The notes under the pieces: model-generated
The model's database searches: none
What the model was told of the DNA's origin: nothing
What the model saw: only the letters and a program-made list of their open reading frames with translations
Translations under genes and position numbers: made by a program
Part shown: piece by piece, positions 1 to 8,227 of the stretch
Position numbering within the stretch: position 1 is the stretch's first letter
Layout of the letters: each line of letters begins with the position of its first letter
Assembly (NCBI GenBank): GCA_964498095.1
Contig: CAZCFY010000005.1
Location: forward strand, 1-64,000
Source: SG-bin7 sp964498095
GTDB lineage: Bacteria; Bdellovibrionota; Bdellovibrionia; Bdellovibrionales; SG-bin7
Length of the DNA: 64,000 nt
Reading direction: 5' to 3'

Positions 1-16
1 TGTCTATCAATTCTAA

Positions 17-1999
17 TTATGCAGTCACGGCTCCGGGAGTCCCGACCGGATCACGTCCTCCTGATGATTTACTCGAGGCCGACACCTTGTCGGCCTTTTC
101 TTCGTTAGCAGCGGCTTTTTGCTCGCGCGCCGAATCTTCAAATATCTTTTTACGACGTTCGCGGACCGCATCCATCGAAGCCCCATTACAGATCATGGTA
201 ATTTCCTCGCCGTCGACGGTTTCGTACTCGAGCAAAGCTTCCGCAATCGTGTTTAACTTTTCCTTGTGCGTGGCTAAAATGTGTTTTGCCTTTTCATAGC
301 CACCCATAACAAGCGCATATACTTCTTTATCAATTTCCTGCGCTTTCGCATCCGAATAATCGCGCTGACTGCTTCCGGAATAATTCATCCCTAAGAAAAC
401 CGGAGTATCACGCTTTTCATAGGCCAGAGGGCCAAGTTTTTCACTCATTCCCCACTCACACACCATTTTGCGCGCAATTTCAGTGGCGCGTTCGATATCA
501 TTTCCAGCTCCCGTCGTAGAATCTGAGAAAATAAGTTCTTCAGCGGCTCTACCACCAAACAAAAACGCAATCATATTTAGCGCTTTGGATTTGGAAAGAT
601 TAAGTCTTTCTTCTTCCGGCAAAGTCTGCGTTAGCCCCAGCGCCATTCCGCGCGGAATAATTGTTACTTTGTGAATAGGATCAATCCCCGGCAGATTTTT
701 TCCAACCAGCGCGTGACCCGCCTCATGGAAAGCCGTGATACGCTTATCTTCCTCGCTAATCACCATGGATTTTCGCTCAGAACCCATCATGATTTTGTCT
801 TTTGCTCGCTCAAAGTCACTCATGGTTAGTTTATTTTTTTCTTCACTGGCGGCGATAAGTGCCGCTTCATTAACTAGGTTTTCTAAATCAGCGCCCGAAA
901 ATCCCGGCGTTCCACGGCCAATTTTTTCTAAGTCGACATCCGATGCCAGTGGCGTTTTCTTAGTGTGGACCATGAGGATTTTGTGACGGCCGGCAAGGTC
1001 GGGCTTATTAACAACCACCCGCCGGTCAAAGCGGCCCGGGCGCAACAACGCCGGATCAAGAACGTCAGGGCGGTTTGTAGCGGCAAGTAAAATTACGCCT
1101 TCATTACTTTCAAAGCCGTCCATTTCCACAAGCAACTGATTAAGAGTTTGTTCGCGCTCATCGTGTCCACCGCCGAGACCGGCCCCACGGTGGCGGCCAA
1201 CAGCGTCGATTTCATCAATAAAGATCACACAAGGGGCGTGTTTTTTACCTTGTTCAAATAAATCGCGCACGCGGCTCGCGCCCACGCCCACGAACATCTC
1301 AACGAAATCAGATCCTGAAATTGTAAAGAATGGGACTCCGGCTTCTCCGGCGACGGCACGGCCAAGAAGGGTTTTACCCGTTCCCGGAGGACCAATTAAC
1401 AAAACGCCTTTAGGAATTCGGCCGCCAAGTTTAGTATATTTTTTTGGATCTTTCAAAAAAGAGACAATTTCTTCAAGTTCACCTTTCGCTTCATCTACGC
1501 CCGCAACGTCGGCGAACATCACGCGCTTTTTATTTTCCGTTAAAAGCCGGGCGCGGGACTTTCCAAAGCTCATCGCTTTGCCGCCACCGATTTGAATCTG
1601 GCGCATGATAAATAGAAAAATGAAGAACACAAAAACAATGGGTAATACGCTAGACAACAGCGTCGTAATTATTGAGCCGGATTCCGAGCGTTCGTAATCG
1701 GGTACGATGTTATGGGAAACAACGAGTTTATAACCTTCATCGCCGATGTTACCGGCGATACGAAAGTGCGTGCCATTAAACTCTTTTTGAAATTCCGGTT
1801 TAATCTGACCTTCGATTTCGTCACTGTTGGTATAAAATTTTACGCTGGCGACTTTACCTTGTTTAAGAGCTTCGACGAATTTGGAATAAGAAAATTTATC
1901 AATAAATTGCTGCTGACTTTGTTGATACACTTGGAAAACCATCAAAACCAAGATGGCACCCAACACCCAAAGGGTCAGAGTCTTCTGCACTGATCGCAT
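17..1999 (-). CDS. ftsH: ATP-dependent zinc metalloprotease FtsH
   Basis: Membrane-anchored AAA+ protease that degrades unneeded or damaged membrane and cytosolic proteins. Two N-terminal membrane segments (about residues 9-25 and 111-132) flank a periplasmic domain. The AAA module has Walker A GPPGTGKT (203-210), Walker B VIFIDEIDA (258-266) and the second region of homology NRPDVLDPALLRPGRFDRR. The zinc site is HEAGH (425-429), with Asp in TTGAGND (about 501) as third ligand. Length of about 660 residues is normal. The reading frame opens with a GTG at 2005, but ATG at 1999 is preferred because AGGTGA lies just upstream of it. It follows tilS on the same strand after 75 bp, a tilS-ftsH order common in bacteria. 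Confidence 0.98.
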   Translation of the reverse strand: MRSVQKTLTLWVLGAILVLMVFQVYQQSQQQFIDKFSYSKFVEALKQGKVASVKFYTNSDEIEGQIKPEFQKEFNGTHFRIAGNIGDEGYKLVVSHNIVPDYERSESGSIITTLLSSVLPIVFVFFIFLFIMRQIQIGGGKAMSFGKSRARLLTENKKRVMFADVAGVDEAKGELEEIVSFLKDPKKYTKLGGRIPKGVLLIGPPGTGKTLLGRAVAGEAGVPFFTISGSDFVEMFVGVGASRVRDLFEQGKKHAPCVIFIDEIDAVGRHRGAGLGGGHDEREQTLNQLLVEMDGFESNEGVILLAATNRPDVLDPALLRPGRFDRRVVVNKPDLAGRHKILMVHTKKTPLASDVDLEKIGRGTPGFSGADLENLVNEAALIAASEEKNKLTMSDFERAKDKIMMGSERKSMVISEEDKRITAFHEAGHALVGKNLPGIDPIHKVTIIPRGMALGLTQTLPEEERLNLSKSKALNMIAFLFGGRAAEELIFSDSTTGAGNDIERATEIARKMVCEWGMSEKLGPLAYEKRDTPVFLGMNYSGSSQRDYSDAKAQEIDKEVYALVMGGYEKAKHILATHKEKLNTIAEALLEYETVDGEEITMICNGASMDAVRERRKKIFEDSAREQKAAANEEKADKVSASSKSSGGRDPVGTPGAVTA

Positions 2000-2074
2000 G
2001 TTCACCTCGTACTTCTTCTAATGTTAGCAAGATTTCGCAACGCCCTCAATGCAGGGCCATGACGAAAGTGCGGT

Positions 2075-2992
2075 CTAATCTTTATCAAATTTCAAATATT
2101 TGTCACTCACTTGCCAGCGCAAATGAGCCACTACGAATGCAAAGCGCTTTCGCTTCGTGTTAAGGCGTTTAATGACTTCGTTTATTTGGTTCAGACTATA
2201 GTTGGTAATGTTTTGTTCGCGTAGAAATTGTGCCAAAACTTGTTGTTTTTTGGCGTCGTTAAAGTTTGTTAATAAGTTACGGTCCAGCGCCCCAGCCTTA
2301 ATCTCGACTAACACAGTGTCTTGCTTACTAATCAACTCCAGCGAGCGCGCTAACGCGGCTGATGAACCCGGCCGCATCTTTTCTAGCTCCGGTAACCACT
2401 TGCGCCGCACCCAGTTGCGCAATTTTTTTTCATCTTTGTTAGAAGGATCTTCAAGCCACTTTAACTTCCATTTTTCCGCATAGCGAGTCAATTCTGGTTT
2501 ACCAACATGTAAGAATGGCCGCCAAATGCCAAATTGAATTTCGCGCATGCCCTCTAAACCTTGTGGTCCCGTGCCCCGAATAAGACGAATTAACCGGGTT
2601 TCCAATAAATCATCCCAATGGTGAGCGGTAACTACGCAATCATAACCTTTTTCACGCAAAATCTCATAGCGGAACTCCCGCAGCCTTGCCTCGCTTTCGC
2701 CTCTGGGCAAGAGAGAGGAGTCCGTCGCCAAAAATTTTACGCCATATTTGGCGCAAGTTTTTTTGACCAGGCTTTCGGCCTTATTACGAAACTGGTTTTG
2801 TTTTTTGTCGGCCGTGTGACCATGATGAACGTAAGTCGCGGCAAAATTTAAATGTGTTTTTTGCGACATCCGCCAGAATAAATGCAAAAGGGACATGGAA
2901 TCCATGCCCCCTGAAATCCCCAGCAAATAGGACTGCTGAGGCAACGATTTAAATTTTTTAAATACTAGAAATTCAAAAGGTTCAAGCTTCAC
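2075..2992 (-). CDS. tilS: tRNA(Ile)-lysidine synthase TilS
   Basis: N-type PP-loop ATPase that converts C34 of the minor tRNA-Ile to lysidine so that it reads AUA. The PP-loop motif SGGMDS sits at residues 27-32, followed by family-typical segments YVHHGHTAD, TAHHWDD and RLIRGTGPQGLEGM. At 305 residues it is shorter than E. coli TilS (about 430) and probably lacks the full C-terminal domains. The GTG start is the only one available: an in-frame TAA, the stop of the upstream gene, lies two codons before it. The AAGGAG sequence touches the GTG itself, so spacing is abnormal and start by coupling to the upstream stop is plausible. Confidence 0.94.
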   Translation of the reverse strand: MKLEPFEFLVFKKFKSLPQQSYLLGISGGMDSMSLLHLFWRMSQKTHLNFAATYVHHGHTADKKQNQFRNKAESLVKKTCAKYGVKFLATDSSLLPRGESEARLREFRYEILREKGYDCVVTAHHWDDLLETRLIRLIRGTGPQGLEGMREIQFGIWRPFLHVGKPELTRYAEKWKLKWLEDPSNKDEKKLRNWVRRKWLPELEKMRPGSSAALARSLELISKQDTVLVEIKAGALDRNLLTNFNDAKKQQVLAQFLREQNITNYSLNQINEVIKRLNTKRKRFAFVVAHLRWQVSDKYLKFDKD

Positions 2993-3004
2993 TCCTTAAG
3001 GAGT
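2991..3004 (-). promoter_or_regulatory. 14-bp perfect palindrome over the tilS start
   Basis: ACTCCTTAAGGAGT is its own reverse complement. On the minus strand it holds the upstream gene's stop TAA, the AAGGAG sequence and the first two bases of the tilS GTG. As RNA it could fold as a 5-bp stem with a UUAA loop and hide the ribosome site until a ribosome arrives from upstream. The structure is seen; the regulatory role is inference. Confidence 0.35.
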
Positions 3005-3469
3005 TACTTGCCAACCATTTACAAAGCAAGCCTGATTATGACAGATCGAATCGACGCGGCCACCACCGGGTACAAAAACGCTCCATCCATAAGCCGCACA
3101 GTTAGAATTAGTACAATAAGTCACTAAACTATCTCCACCCGACGAGGTGCGCCAGCCCATACGCAAACAATCATTGTTCAAGCAAGAAACGTTGCGCACA
3201 AAACGCCCGTTAAAGGATTCGGTCCAACCAGTACCGAAGCAGTCGCTATTTAAACAGCGGACTTCGACCGTGCCGGCACGGTCATAGACGTTCCAACCAT
3301 AGCGCAAACAGTTATTTTCGAGACAAACTACATTGCCGTCGGAGTTTTTAGAGTAATCGCGATAATTCCAGCCGTAGATAAGACAATCGCTATTATTACA
3401 GCGAATATCAGCGCGGGCAAAAACCTGTGACGATGCTAACAGAATCATCAAAAACAGAAGTTTCCTCAT
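2996..3469 (-). CDS. Exported protein with six Cys/Gly-Trp repeats
   Basis: No known family recognised. A signal peptide (about residues 1-18, cut near VFA-RA) is followed by six repeats with the pattern C-x(4)-C-x(3)-G-W: RCNNSDCLIYGW, VCLENNCLRYGW, RCLNSDCFGTGW, SCLNNDCLRMGW, YCTNSNCAAYGW and ICHNQACFVNGW, spaced about 21-25 residues apart. The mature chain has twelve cysteines, all in these units, which suggests one disulfide per repeat in the periplasm or outside the cell. ATG at 3469 follows a GGGGGA ribosome site. The gene is immediately upstream of tilS, whose GTG lies in the same frame after this gene's stop. No function can be assigned. Confidence 0.85.
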   Translation of the reverse strand: MRKLLFLMILLASSQVFARADIRCNNSDCLIYGWNYRDYSKNSDGNVVCLENNCLRYGWNVYDRAGTVEVRCLNSDCFGTGWTESFNGRFVRNVSCLNNDCLRMGWRTSSGGDSLVTYCTNSNCAAYGWSVFVPGGGRVDSICHNQACFVNGWQVTP

Positions 3470-3542
3470 TGAATCCCCCTTTTTTATATACTAATACGAT
3501 CCTTACAAAATTTGGAATTGTCAAAGCTAAAGGTAAAACCAG

Positions 3543-4433
3543 ATGCATAGTCATCACAGCCATGCACCCCTAAAAAACATTTCCCGCGCCCTAGTCTTAA
3601 ACTTCATTTTTGTTATTATTGAGTTAGTTGGCGCTTATTTTTCGGGAAGCATGGCTATTTATGCCGACGCCATCCACGATACGGGCGATAGCCTTACGCT
3701 CATTATCGCCTGGTTTTTAGAGAAAGCTTCACGAAGGAAGCGTAACAGAAATTTTACCTACGGTTATAGCCGGTTATCATTGGCCTCTTCGCTAGTCGTG
3801 AGCGGAATATTGATTGTCGGTTCCGTGATAATTCTCACTCAGGCACTCGTCTATTTTGACGAACCCCGCATTCTACGTCCTGAGATTATGCTGCCACTAT
3901 CGATCTTAGGAGTCGCTTTTAATGGTTGGGCCTATTTCTTTTTGCGGCATGGCCATAGTCACAATGAGCGCGCGGTTTCTTTGCATATGTTAGAGGATTT
4001 ACTGGGTTGGGTGGCCGTGGCGATTGTTTCGGTCGTGCTCTTTTTCGTAAAATGGACTTGGCTTGATCCGCTTTTGGCCATTGGGATCGCGGCCTTCACA
4101 TTATATAATGCGGTACGCAACATCATCGAGAGTACCCGCGTTTTCTTACAGGCCCACCCCAAGGGATTTGATCAAGAGTCTTATTTTGAGAAAGTGCGCC
4201 AGCTCCCCGGCATTACATCCACTCATGACGTTCACGTTTGGTCCTTAGACGGTCACCATCATGTGATCTCTTATCATGTGCAAGTGGACCCTAGCTTCGA
4301 TCAACTCGCAGTAGCCCGAGTTAAAGAACAGTGCCGCGACCTTCTTAAAGAATTTGGGCATTTTCATTGTACTATTGAGACAGAGCCGGCGGATTCTCAC
4401 TGTGCGGACAACTGCGACCCGAAAAAAACTTAG
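3543..4433 (+). CDS. CDF family cation efflux protein
   Basis: Cation diffusion facilitator, probably exporting Zn2+ or a similar divalent metal in exchange for protons (ZitB/CzcD-type). A His-rich N-terminus (MHSHHSH) precedes six predicted membrane segments. Transport-site motifs are DAIHDTGD (Asp42, His45, Asp49) in segment 2 and HMLED (His148, Asp152) in segment 5; a second His cluster HGHSH lies in the TM4-5 loop. The C-terminal cytoplasmic domain has HDVHVW and HHHVISYHV segments typical of the dimerisation domain. Length of 296 residues is normal. It is divergent from the Cys-repeat gene, with 73 bp between them. Metal specificity cannot be read from the sequence. Confidence 0.95.
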   Translation: MHSHHSHAPLKNISRALVLNFIFVIIELVGAYFSGSMAIYADAIHDTGDSLTLIIAWFLEKASRRKRNRNFTYGYSRLSLASSLVVSGILIVGSVIILTQALVYFDEPRILRPEIMLPLSILGVAFNGWAYFFLRHGHSHNERAVSLHMLEDLLGWVAVAIVSVVLFFVKWTWLDPLLAIGIAAFTLYNAVRNIIESTRVFLQAHPKGFDQESYFEKVRQLPGITSTHDVHVWSLDGHHHVISYHVQVDPSFDQLAVARVKEQCRDLLKEFGHFHCTIETEPADSHCADNCDPKKT

Positions 4434-4595
4434 ACAATTTCCGTAAATTTCAAAATTCGGTTTTTTAAAATCTCCCATAATCGTCAAAAGGATAAACAGC
4501 GGCGCGAAAAGTGAAACTTGCGGCGAAAACACTTTCTCCGTCTTTTCTAGCAGTTAGCTTGTCTCAAAATGATTCCAATAGAGTTAAACACGAAT

Positions 4596-4626
4596 GGACT
4601 CAATGACTTAGACATAAGTTGAGTCC
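4596..4626. promoter_or_regulatory. Long inverted repeat upstream of the vWA lipoprotein gene
   Basis: GGACTCA and TGAGTCC form perfect 7-bp outer arms. Inside them ACTTA and TAAGT form a second 5-bp stem around a GACA loop, with a 3-nt bulge on the left. The right arm overlaps a -35-like TTGAGT. It is 50 bp upstream of the next gene and about 160 bp beyond the CDF stop, so an operator or leader structure fits better than a CDF terminator. No T-run follows. Confidence 0.4.
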
Positions 4627-4646
4627 TCCTGCCAATAATTTAAACT
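4619..4646 (+). promoter_or_regulatory. Candidate sigma70-type promoter of the vWA lipoprotein
   Basis: TTGAGT (4619-4624) and TAAACT (4641-4646) are separated by 16 bp and lie 32 bp before the ATG at 4678. Each box matches four of six consensus bases. The match is modest and chance cannot be ruled out. Confidence 0.3.
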
Positions 4647-4677
4647 AGATAGAAGTAATACCCCGGAGGGTACGAAA

Positions 4678-5724
4678 ATGAAAAACCTAATGCTCACGTT
4701 GGCGGTAACTCTAGGCCTTGGTCTATTCACGGCTTGTGGCGATAAAGAATCCTCATTTTCCATACTTCCTGACTCCAACATATTTTACCAAAACGGCAGT
4801 AATCTAAACTCTAAAATAGATATTTTATGGGTGATTGATAACTCGGGCTCTATGGAAACCTCGCAACAAAACGTTGCCAATAACTTTAACTCATTCATAA
4901 ATGGATTCGTTACCAAGAATTTAGATTTTAAAATTGCCGTCATTGACACCGGAGCCTGGCAAACCCAATTTACAAATAACAAAAACCAATCGCGATTCCG
5001 CGACGGAAATAGTACACATTCAGGGGTTTTCGTGATTACTCCAAGCACTCCTAATTTAGTGCAAACCTTTATGACTAACGTGATGCTTGGCACTTCGGGC
5101 ACAGGTGACGAGCGCATGCATAGCAGTTTCAAACAAGCTTTACTTAATTCGCAAAACGCAGGCTTCGTGCGCCCCGATTCCCATTTAGCAATTATTAATT
5201 TAACGGATGAAGACGATTTCTCTCACGATACGGCACAGTCCATCGGTCACAATTATAATGATCCAAGCCTAATTCCTATTGCCAATTATGTTTCCTGGTT
5301 GGACCAATTTACCGGAACAAGCGGTGCTACCCGCAGATATTCTGTGTCCACGGTTTCCATTCTAGACCAGGCCTGCGAGACTCAGTTAAACAGCGGGCAG
5401 TTTGGTGGCCGCATCATTGCTCGTCGCGTGAATGAACTTGTCGATGCTACCGGTGGAATTAAAGGGAGTTTATGTGGTGATTTCGCGACAAGCTTAAATG
5501 CAATTGCCGCTAACATCATCGAACTTTCCACGCAATTTTTCTTGGATCGCGAACCCATTCCCGAAAGTATTCAAGTTTTCGTAGATGACGTATTAGTGAA
5601 TCCTTCAGCAACAAACGGATGGACATACAATCCCGCCGCTTTATCGGTTGTGTTCCACGGTTCAGCGATTCCTAACCAAGGCGCTAAGATTTACGTCAAG
5701 TACGATCCCAAAAACATTCAGTAA
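4678..5724 (+). CDS. von Willebrand factor A-like lipoprotein
   Basis: Type II signal peptide with lipobox LFTAC (Cys20) predicts a lipid-anchored envelope protein. Next comes a vWA-like domain: hydrophobic strand KIDILWVID followed by the MIDAS motif DNSGS (54-58), later INLTDEDD as a possible further metal-site segment. The C-terminal 60 residues (from about SIQVFVDD to VKYDPKN) look like a separate beta-rich module. vWA lipoproteins usually act in adhesion or protein-protein contacts at the surface; that role here is inferred. GGAGGG lies 8 nt before the ATG. The upstream region carries a strong inverted repeat. Confidence 0.87.
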   Translation: MKNLMLTLAVTLGLGLFTACGDKESSFSILPDSNIFYQNGSNLNSKIDILWVIDNSGSMETSQQNVANNFNSFINGFVTKNLDFKIAVIDTGAWQTQFTNNKNQSRFRDGNSTHSGVFVITPSTPNLVQTFMTNVMLGTSGTGDERMHSSFKQALLNSQNAGFVRPDSHLAIINLTDEDDFSHDTAQSIGHNYNDPSLIPIANYVSWLDQFTGTSGATRRYSVSTVSILDQACETQLNSGQFGGRIIARRVNELVDATGGIKGSLCGDFATSLNAIAANIIELSTQFFLDREPIPESIQVFVDDVLVNPSATNGWTYNPAALSVVFHGSAIPNQGAKIYVKYDPKNIQ

Positions 5725-5729
5725 AGTTT

Positions 5730-5735
5730 TTGACA
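5730..5735 (+). promoter_or_regulatory. Perfect -35 hexamer TTGACA between two genes
   Basis: TTGACA begins 6 bp after the stop of the vWA gene. The best -10 at proper spacing (GACACT, 5753-5758) is poor and would start the transcript almost at the next ATG. A separate promoter for the solute-binding protein gene is possible but weakly supported. Confidence 0.2.
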
Positions 5736-5764
5736 ACGCTATTTTTCGGTAAGACACTTGAGGT

Positions 5765-6850
5765 ATGTCCCGCGCCCGACGTCCTAATTTTTTGATAGCC
5801 GCAACATCCTTATTAATCGGATTAGCAATCGGGACTGTTTTTGGCGGCGGAGCCGTTTATTTTTATAAGAATAAGATCGCCAAAGCCGACACGCAGTTAC
5901 GGATTCTCACTCACATGGATGTTATTCCAAAGTCCTTGCTCGAAAAATTTCTGAATACCGAGAAAATTCAAGTTCGCCAGGATGTGGCCCGATCCAACTC
6001 GGAACTCTTAGAAAAACTCAATGATAGCTCTCACGAGTATGACCTCGTTATGCTCATGTCTTGGCAGGTCCCCACGTTTATTGACTCCCAACTCTTAAGT
6101 CCCATAAAAAAATCAGCACTTAGCAATTTACGTTATATCGCGGCCGACTTTAAGCATATGCCGCATGATAAAGAATTAAGTTATACGGTGCCCGTCGGCT
6201 GGGGCGTTAATGGCGTAGTCTATAACAAGAAACATATCTCGCCACGGCCCGCGTCGTGGAATAATTTATTAAAAGAAAAATCTCTGGAGTCAAAAATCGC
6301 GTTTTTGCCTGAGCCCCGCGAACTCATGGCCGGTCTTATCCGGCGCCATACAATTAATAATCAAGACATGACCTCAGCAAACTCGAACACCTACCTGCAG
6401 GCCTTTGAACAAGTTTTACCTTACGCTAAAAATTCCGCGCGCAAAACCCTGAAACAGCTTGGACAAGGTGAGCTTTGGGCCGCCGAACTTTCCAATGGCA
6501 TGGTCAGCGTTTTATTGTCCCACAGCGATGATTTTGGCTTCGTTGTTCCCGAAGAGTCCTCGACTCTTTGGACTTTATCGTTAGCCACCTGCCGGGGCTC
6601 TAACAAGGTCAAAGAGGCGCACAAGTTTATAGATTTTTTAATTTCAAAAGATACGGCCTTAGAATTAACTCGTAGTCAGCTTATGGCGACTCCCCTCGTC
6701 AGTTTAGAGTACGAAAATCTTCATCCGGCCCTAAAACCGTCTTTCATCCGTTCGCTGCCGCTAAACCGCTTGCAGGTTGTCGAACCCGTAAGCCAAATGG
6801 CAAAACAGTGGGAGTCCACTGTTATTGAGAAGACAACACCTTTAAATTAA
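5765..6850 (+). CDS. Membrane-anchored PotD-like solute-binding protein
   Basis: Resembles the periplasmic polyamine-binding (PotD/PotF) group of ABC solute-binding proteins: LRILTHMDVIPKSLLEKF, YDLVMLMSWQVPTFI and YTVPVGWGVNGVVYN match the family's ligand-cleft segments. Instead of a cleavable signal or lipobox it has one hydrophobic segment (about residues 10-35) and so is probably anchored in the inner membrane facing the periplasm. No permease or ATPase gene is next to it, so it is an orphan here. The ATG is preceded by GAGG only one base away, a poor spacing. It ends 3 bp from a convergent gene. Ligand unknown. Confidence 0.82.
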   Translation: MSRARRPNFLIAATSLLIGLAIGTVFGGGAVYFYKNKIAKADTQLRILTHMDVIPKSLLEKFLNTEKIQVRQDVARSNSELLEKLNDSSHEYDLVMLMSWQVPTFIDSQLLSPIKKSALSNLRYIAADFKHMPHDKELSYTVPVGWGVNGVVYNKKHISPRPASWNNLLKEKSLESKIAFLPEPRELMAGLIRRHTINNQDMTSANSNTYLQAFEQVLPYAKNSARKTLKQLGQGELWAAELSNGMVSVLLSHSDDFGFVVPEESSTLWTLSLATCRGSNKVKEAHKFIDFLISKDTALELTRSQLMATPLVSLEYENLHPALKPSFIRSLPLNRLQVVEPVSQMAKQWESTVIEKTTPLN

Positions 6851-6853
6851 AAT

Positions 6854-7387
6854 TTATTGGGCTTTATACGCGTTACGCAAAACGGGCTGCAATCCGGGAT
6901 AAAACTTAGTGGGGTCAAACTGTATTGGAAATTGCGCCGTCGTTGAAGCATACGCCAAGATTTGAAATTCAAACTGATAGATAAAACTACCCCAAGCCGC
7001 CACATCCGCTAATGTTATTTGGCCAAAAACTGCGGCCTGTCCCGCATTACACTGCGCCTCTCCCTGAGTGAGGGCGGCACCGTTAGAGGTTTTAACTTTA
7101 AAACCGACAGTCACTTTCGGAAATCCACCGTCACTGCAAGGAATTAGAAAATTAAAGCGGCCGTTGGACTGCGAAATCGGATATTGTAATTGCATTTGAT
7201 TGGAAACAAGGAACAAGGCATTCACGTCGCCATTACAGGACTCAGGTTTTGTTGGATCAATACATTCGGAGTCGCCGCCAGAACCAAAAAGTCCCTTATC
7301 CGTGGGTGCACCACAGTTAAAGTACGGAATTACTAATACTGACGTTAAAGCAAGAAAAGCTAAAGACCGCGAAAGTGCTTTATTCAT
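6854..7387 (-). CDS. Lipoprotein of unknown function with Asn-Cys lipobox
   Basis: Hydrophobic leader ending in IPYFNC, which I read as a variant lipobox with Asn at -1. The mature part has no recognised domain and contains five further cysteines (ECID, SCNG, PCSDG, QCNAG). The C-terminal half reads as beta strands (GSFIYQFEFQILAYAS). The frame extends to an ATG at 7405, but AGGGGG lies between that codon and the ATG at 7387, so the inner start is preferred. It is convergent with the solute-binding protein gene, with a 3-bp gap. Function unknown. Confidence 0.75.
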   Translation of the reverse strand: MNKALSRSLAFLALTSVLVIPYFNCGAPTDKGLFGSGGDSECIDPTKPESCNGDVNALFLVSNQMQLQYPISQSNGRFNFLIPCSDGGFPKVTVGFKVKTSNGAALTQGEAQCNAGQAAVFGQITLADVAAWGSFIYQFEFQILAYASTTAQFPIQFDPTKFYPGLQPVLRNAYKAQ

Positions 7388-7438
7388 CCTAAGCCCCCTT
7401 CGCATATGTTATCGGAATGATACGGACTAAACTTTAGA

Positions 7439-7469
7439 TTTAAGGTGTCTCAGTTTGAGACACCTTAAA
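7439..7469 (-). terminator. Perfect 14-bp hairpin downstream of a lipoprotein gene
   Basis: TTTAAGGTGTCTCA and TGAGACACCTTAAA are exact reverse complements around a 3-nt loop. It lies 13 bp past the stop of the minus-strand gene 7483-8112 and before the start of the next one. No extended U-run follows, so termination efficiency is uncertain. Confidence 0.6.
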
Positions 7470-7482
7470 CTAGAAATAACGC

Positions 7483-8112
7483 TTAATCTTGCTCGCGTAA
7501 GATTGTATCGTCTTTAGGTTGCACTTCGCATTTTGAGTTTCTTTGACTTAAGAACTCATCGAAGTCCCCGACTACGACACCGCTATTTTGCGCCGGAATC
7601 ACTTGGTATTTACCATATTGGTTTTTCGCGAAAGTAATAACGGTTTGAGCGCGTTTACCTTCGTGGCTGTGTGTGAAAAGCACGGCAACTTGGTTGCACG
7701 ATTTGTTTTCACCAATACAGCGTGTTTCGAACCAACCGTGATTTTCGGTTTCGTTACTCAAATTTGAGTTACTCACTTCGGCCTCGACACCGTTAGATAC
7801 GCCAGTATCTACGGGCATTAGCTGATTGAATTGCTCACAAGAGTTTTTCAACACCACCGAAACAGTTACAAAACCTTCGGTTTGTTTACCTTCAGCGCCT
7901 TCATAATCTTTTAATGAAGCGCCACCAACAGAATTTAACAAGGCTAAAGAAGCGGGATCTTGTGGGTTATAACCTGAACCCTCAAAGCCACGTTCTGCTT
8001 TAACATTGATATTATCAACTGGTTTATTGTTTTTTGCGGGACGCCACTCACGGCCACCACAAGCAGCCAGAGCGACCGCGCAAGAAACTACGATTAAATT
8101 AATTGATTTCAT
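7483..8112 (-). CDS. Lipoprotein of unknown function
   Basis: Signal peptide with classical lipobox LAAC (Cys19), followed by 190 residues without a recognised domain. The mature protein is hydrophilic and Asn/Ser-rich. It has four cysteines beyond the lipid one (NSCEQF, TRCIG, KSCNQV, SKCEV), enough for two disulfides, and a beta-like stretch VAVLFTHSHEGKRAQTVI. ATG at 8112 is preceded by AAGGGGG. A perfect hairpin follows the gene. Nothing nearby suggests a role. Confidence 0.8.
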   Translation of the reverse strand: MKSINLIVVSCAVALAACGGREWRPAKNNKPVDNINVKAERGFEGSGYNPQDPASLALLNSVGGASLKDYEGAEGKQTEGFVTVSVVLKNSCEQFNQLMPVDTGVSNGVEAEVSNSNLSNETENHGWFETRCIGENKSCNQVAVLFTHSHEGKRAQTVITFAKNQYGKYQVIPAQNSGVVVGDFDEFLSQRNSKCEVQPKDDTILREQD

Positions 8113-8227
8113 TATTCCCCCTTTAATGGAAATTGATAAAATCTATTAGAGCAACTTTGGTACCAGGCTATTTAAACTGTAGTGGAGACCACTTAGAAAT
8201 TTTTCAAATTCGCTGACCAGAAACGTC

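Noticed and set aside
4245..4532. 95-residue minus-strand ORF at the CDF gene end
   Set aside because: Mostly antisense to the CDF C-terminal domain, with no ribosome site or conserved features.
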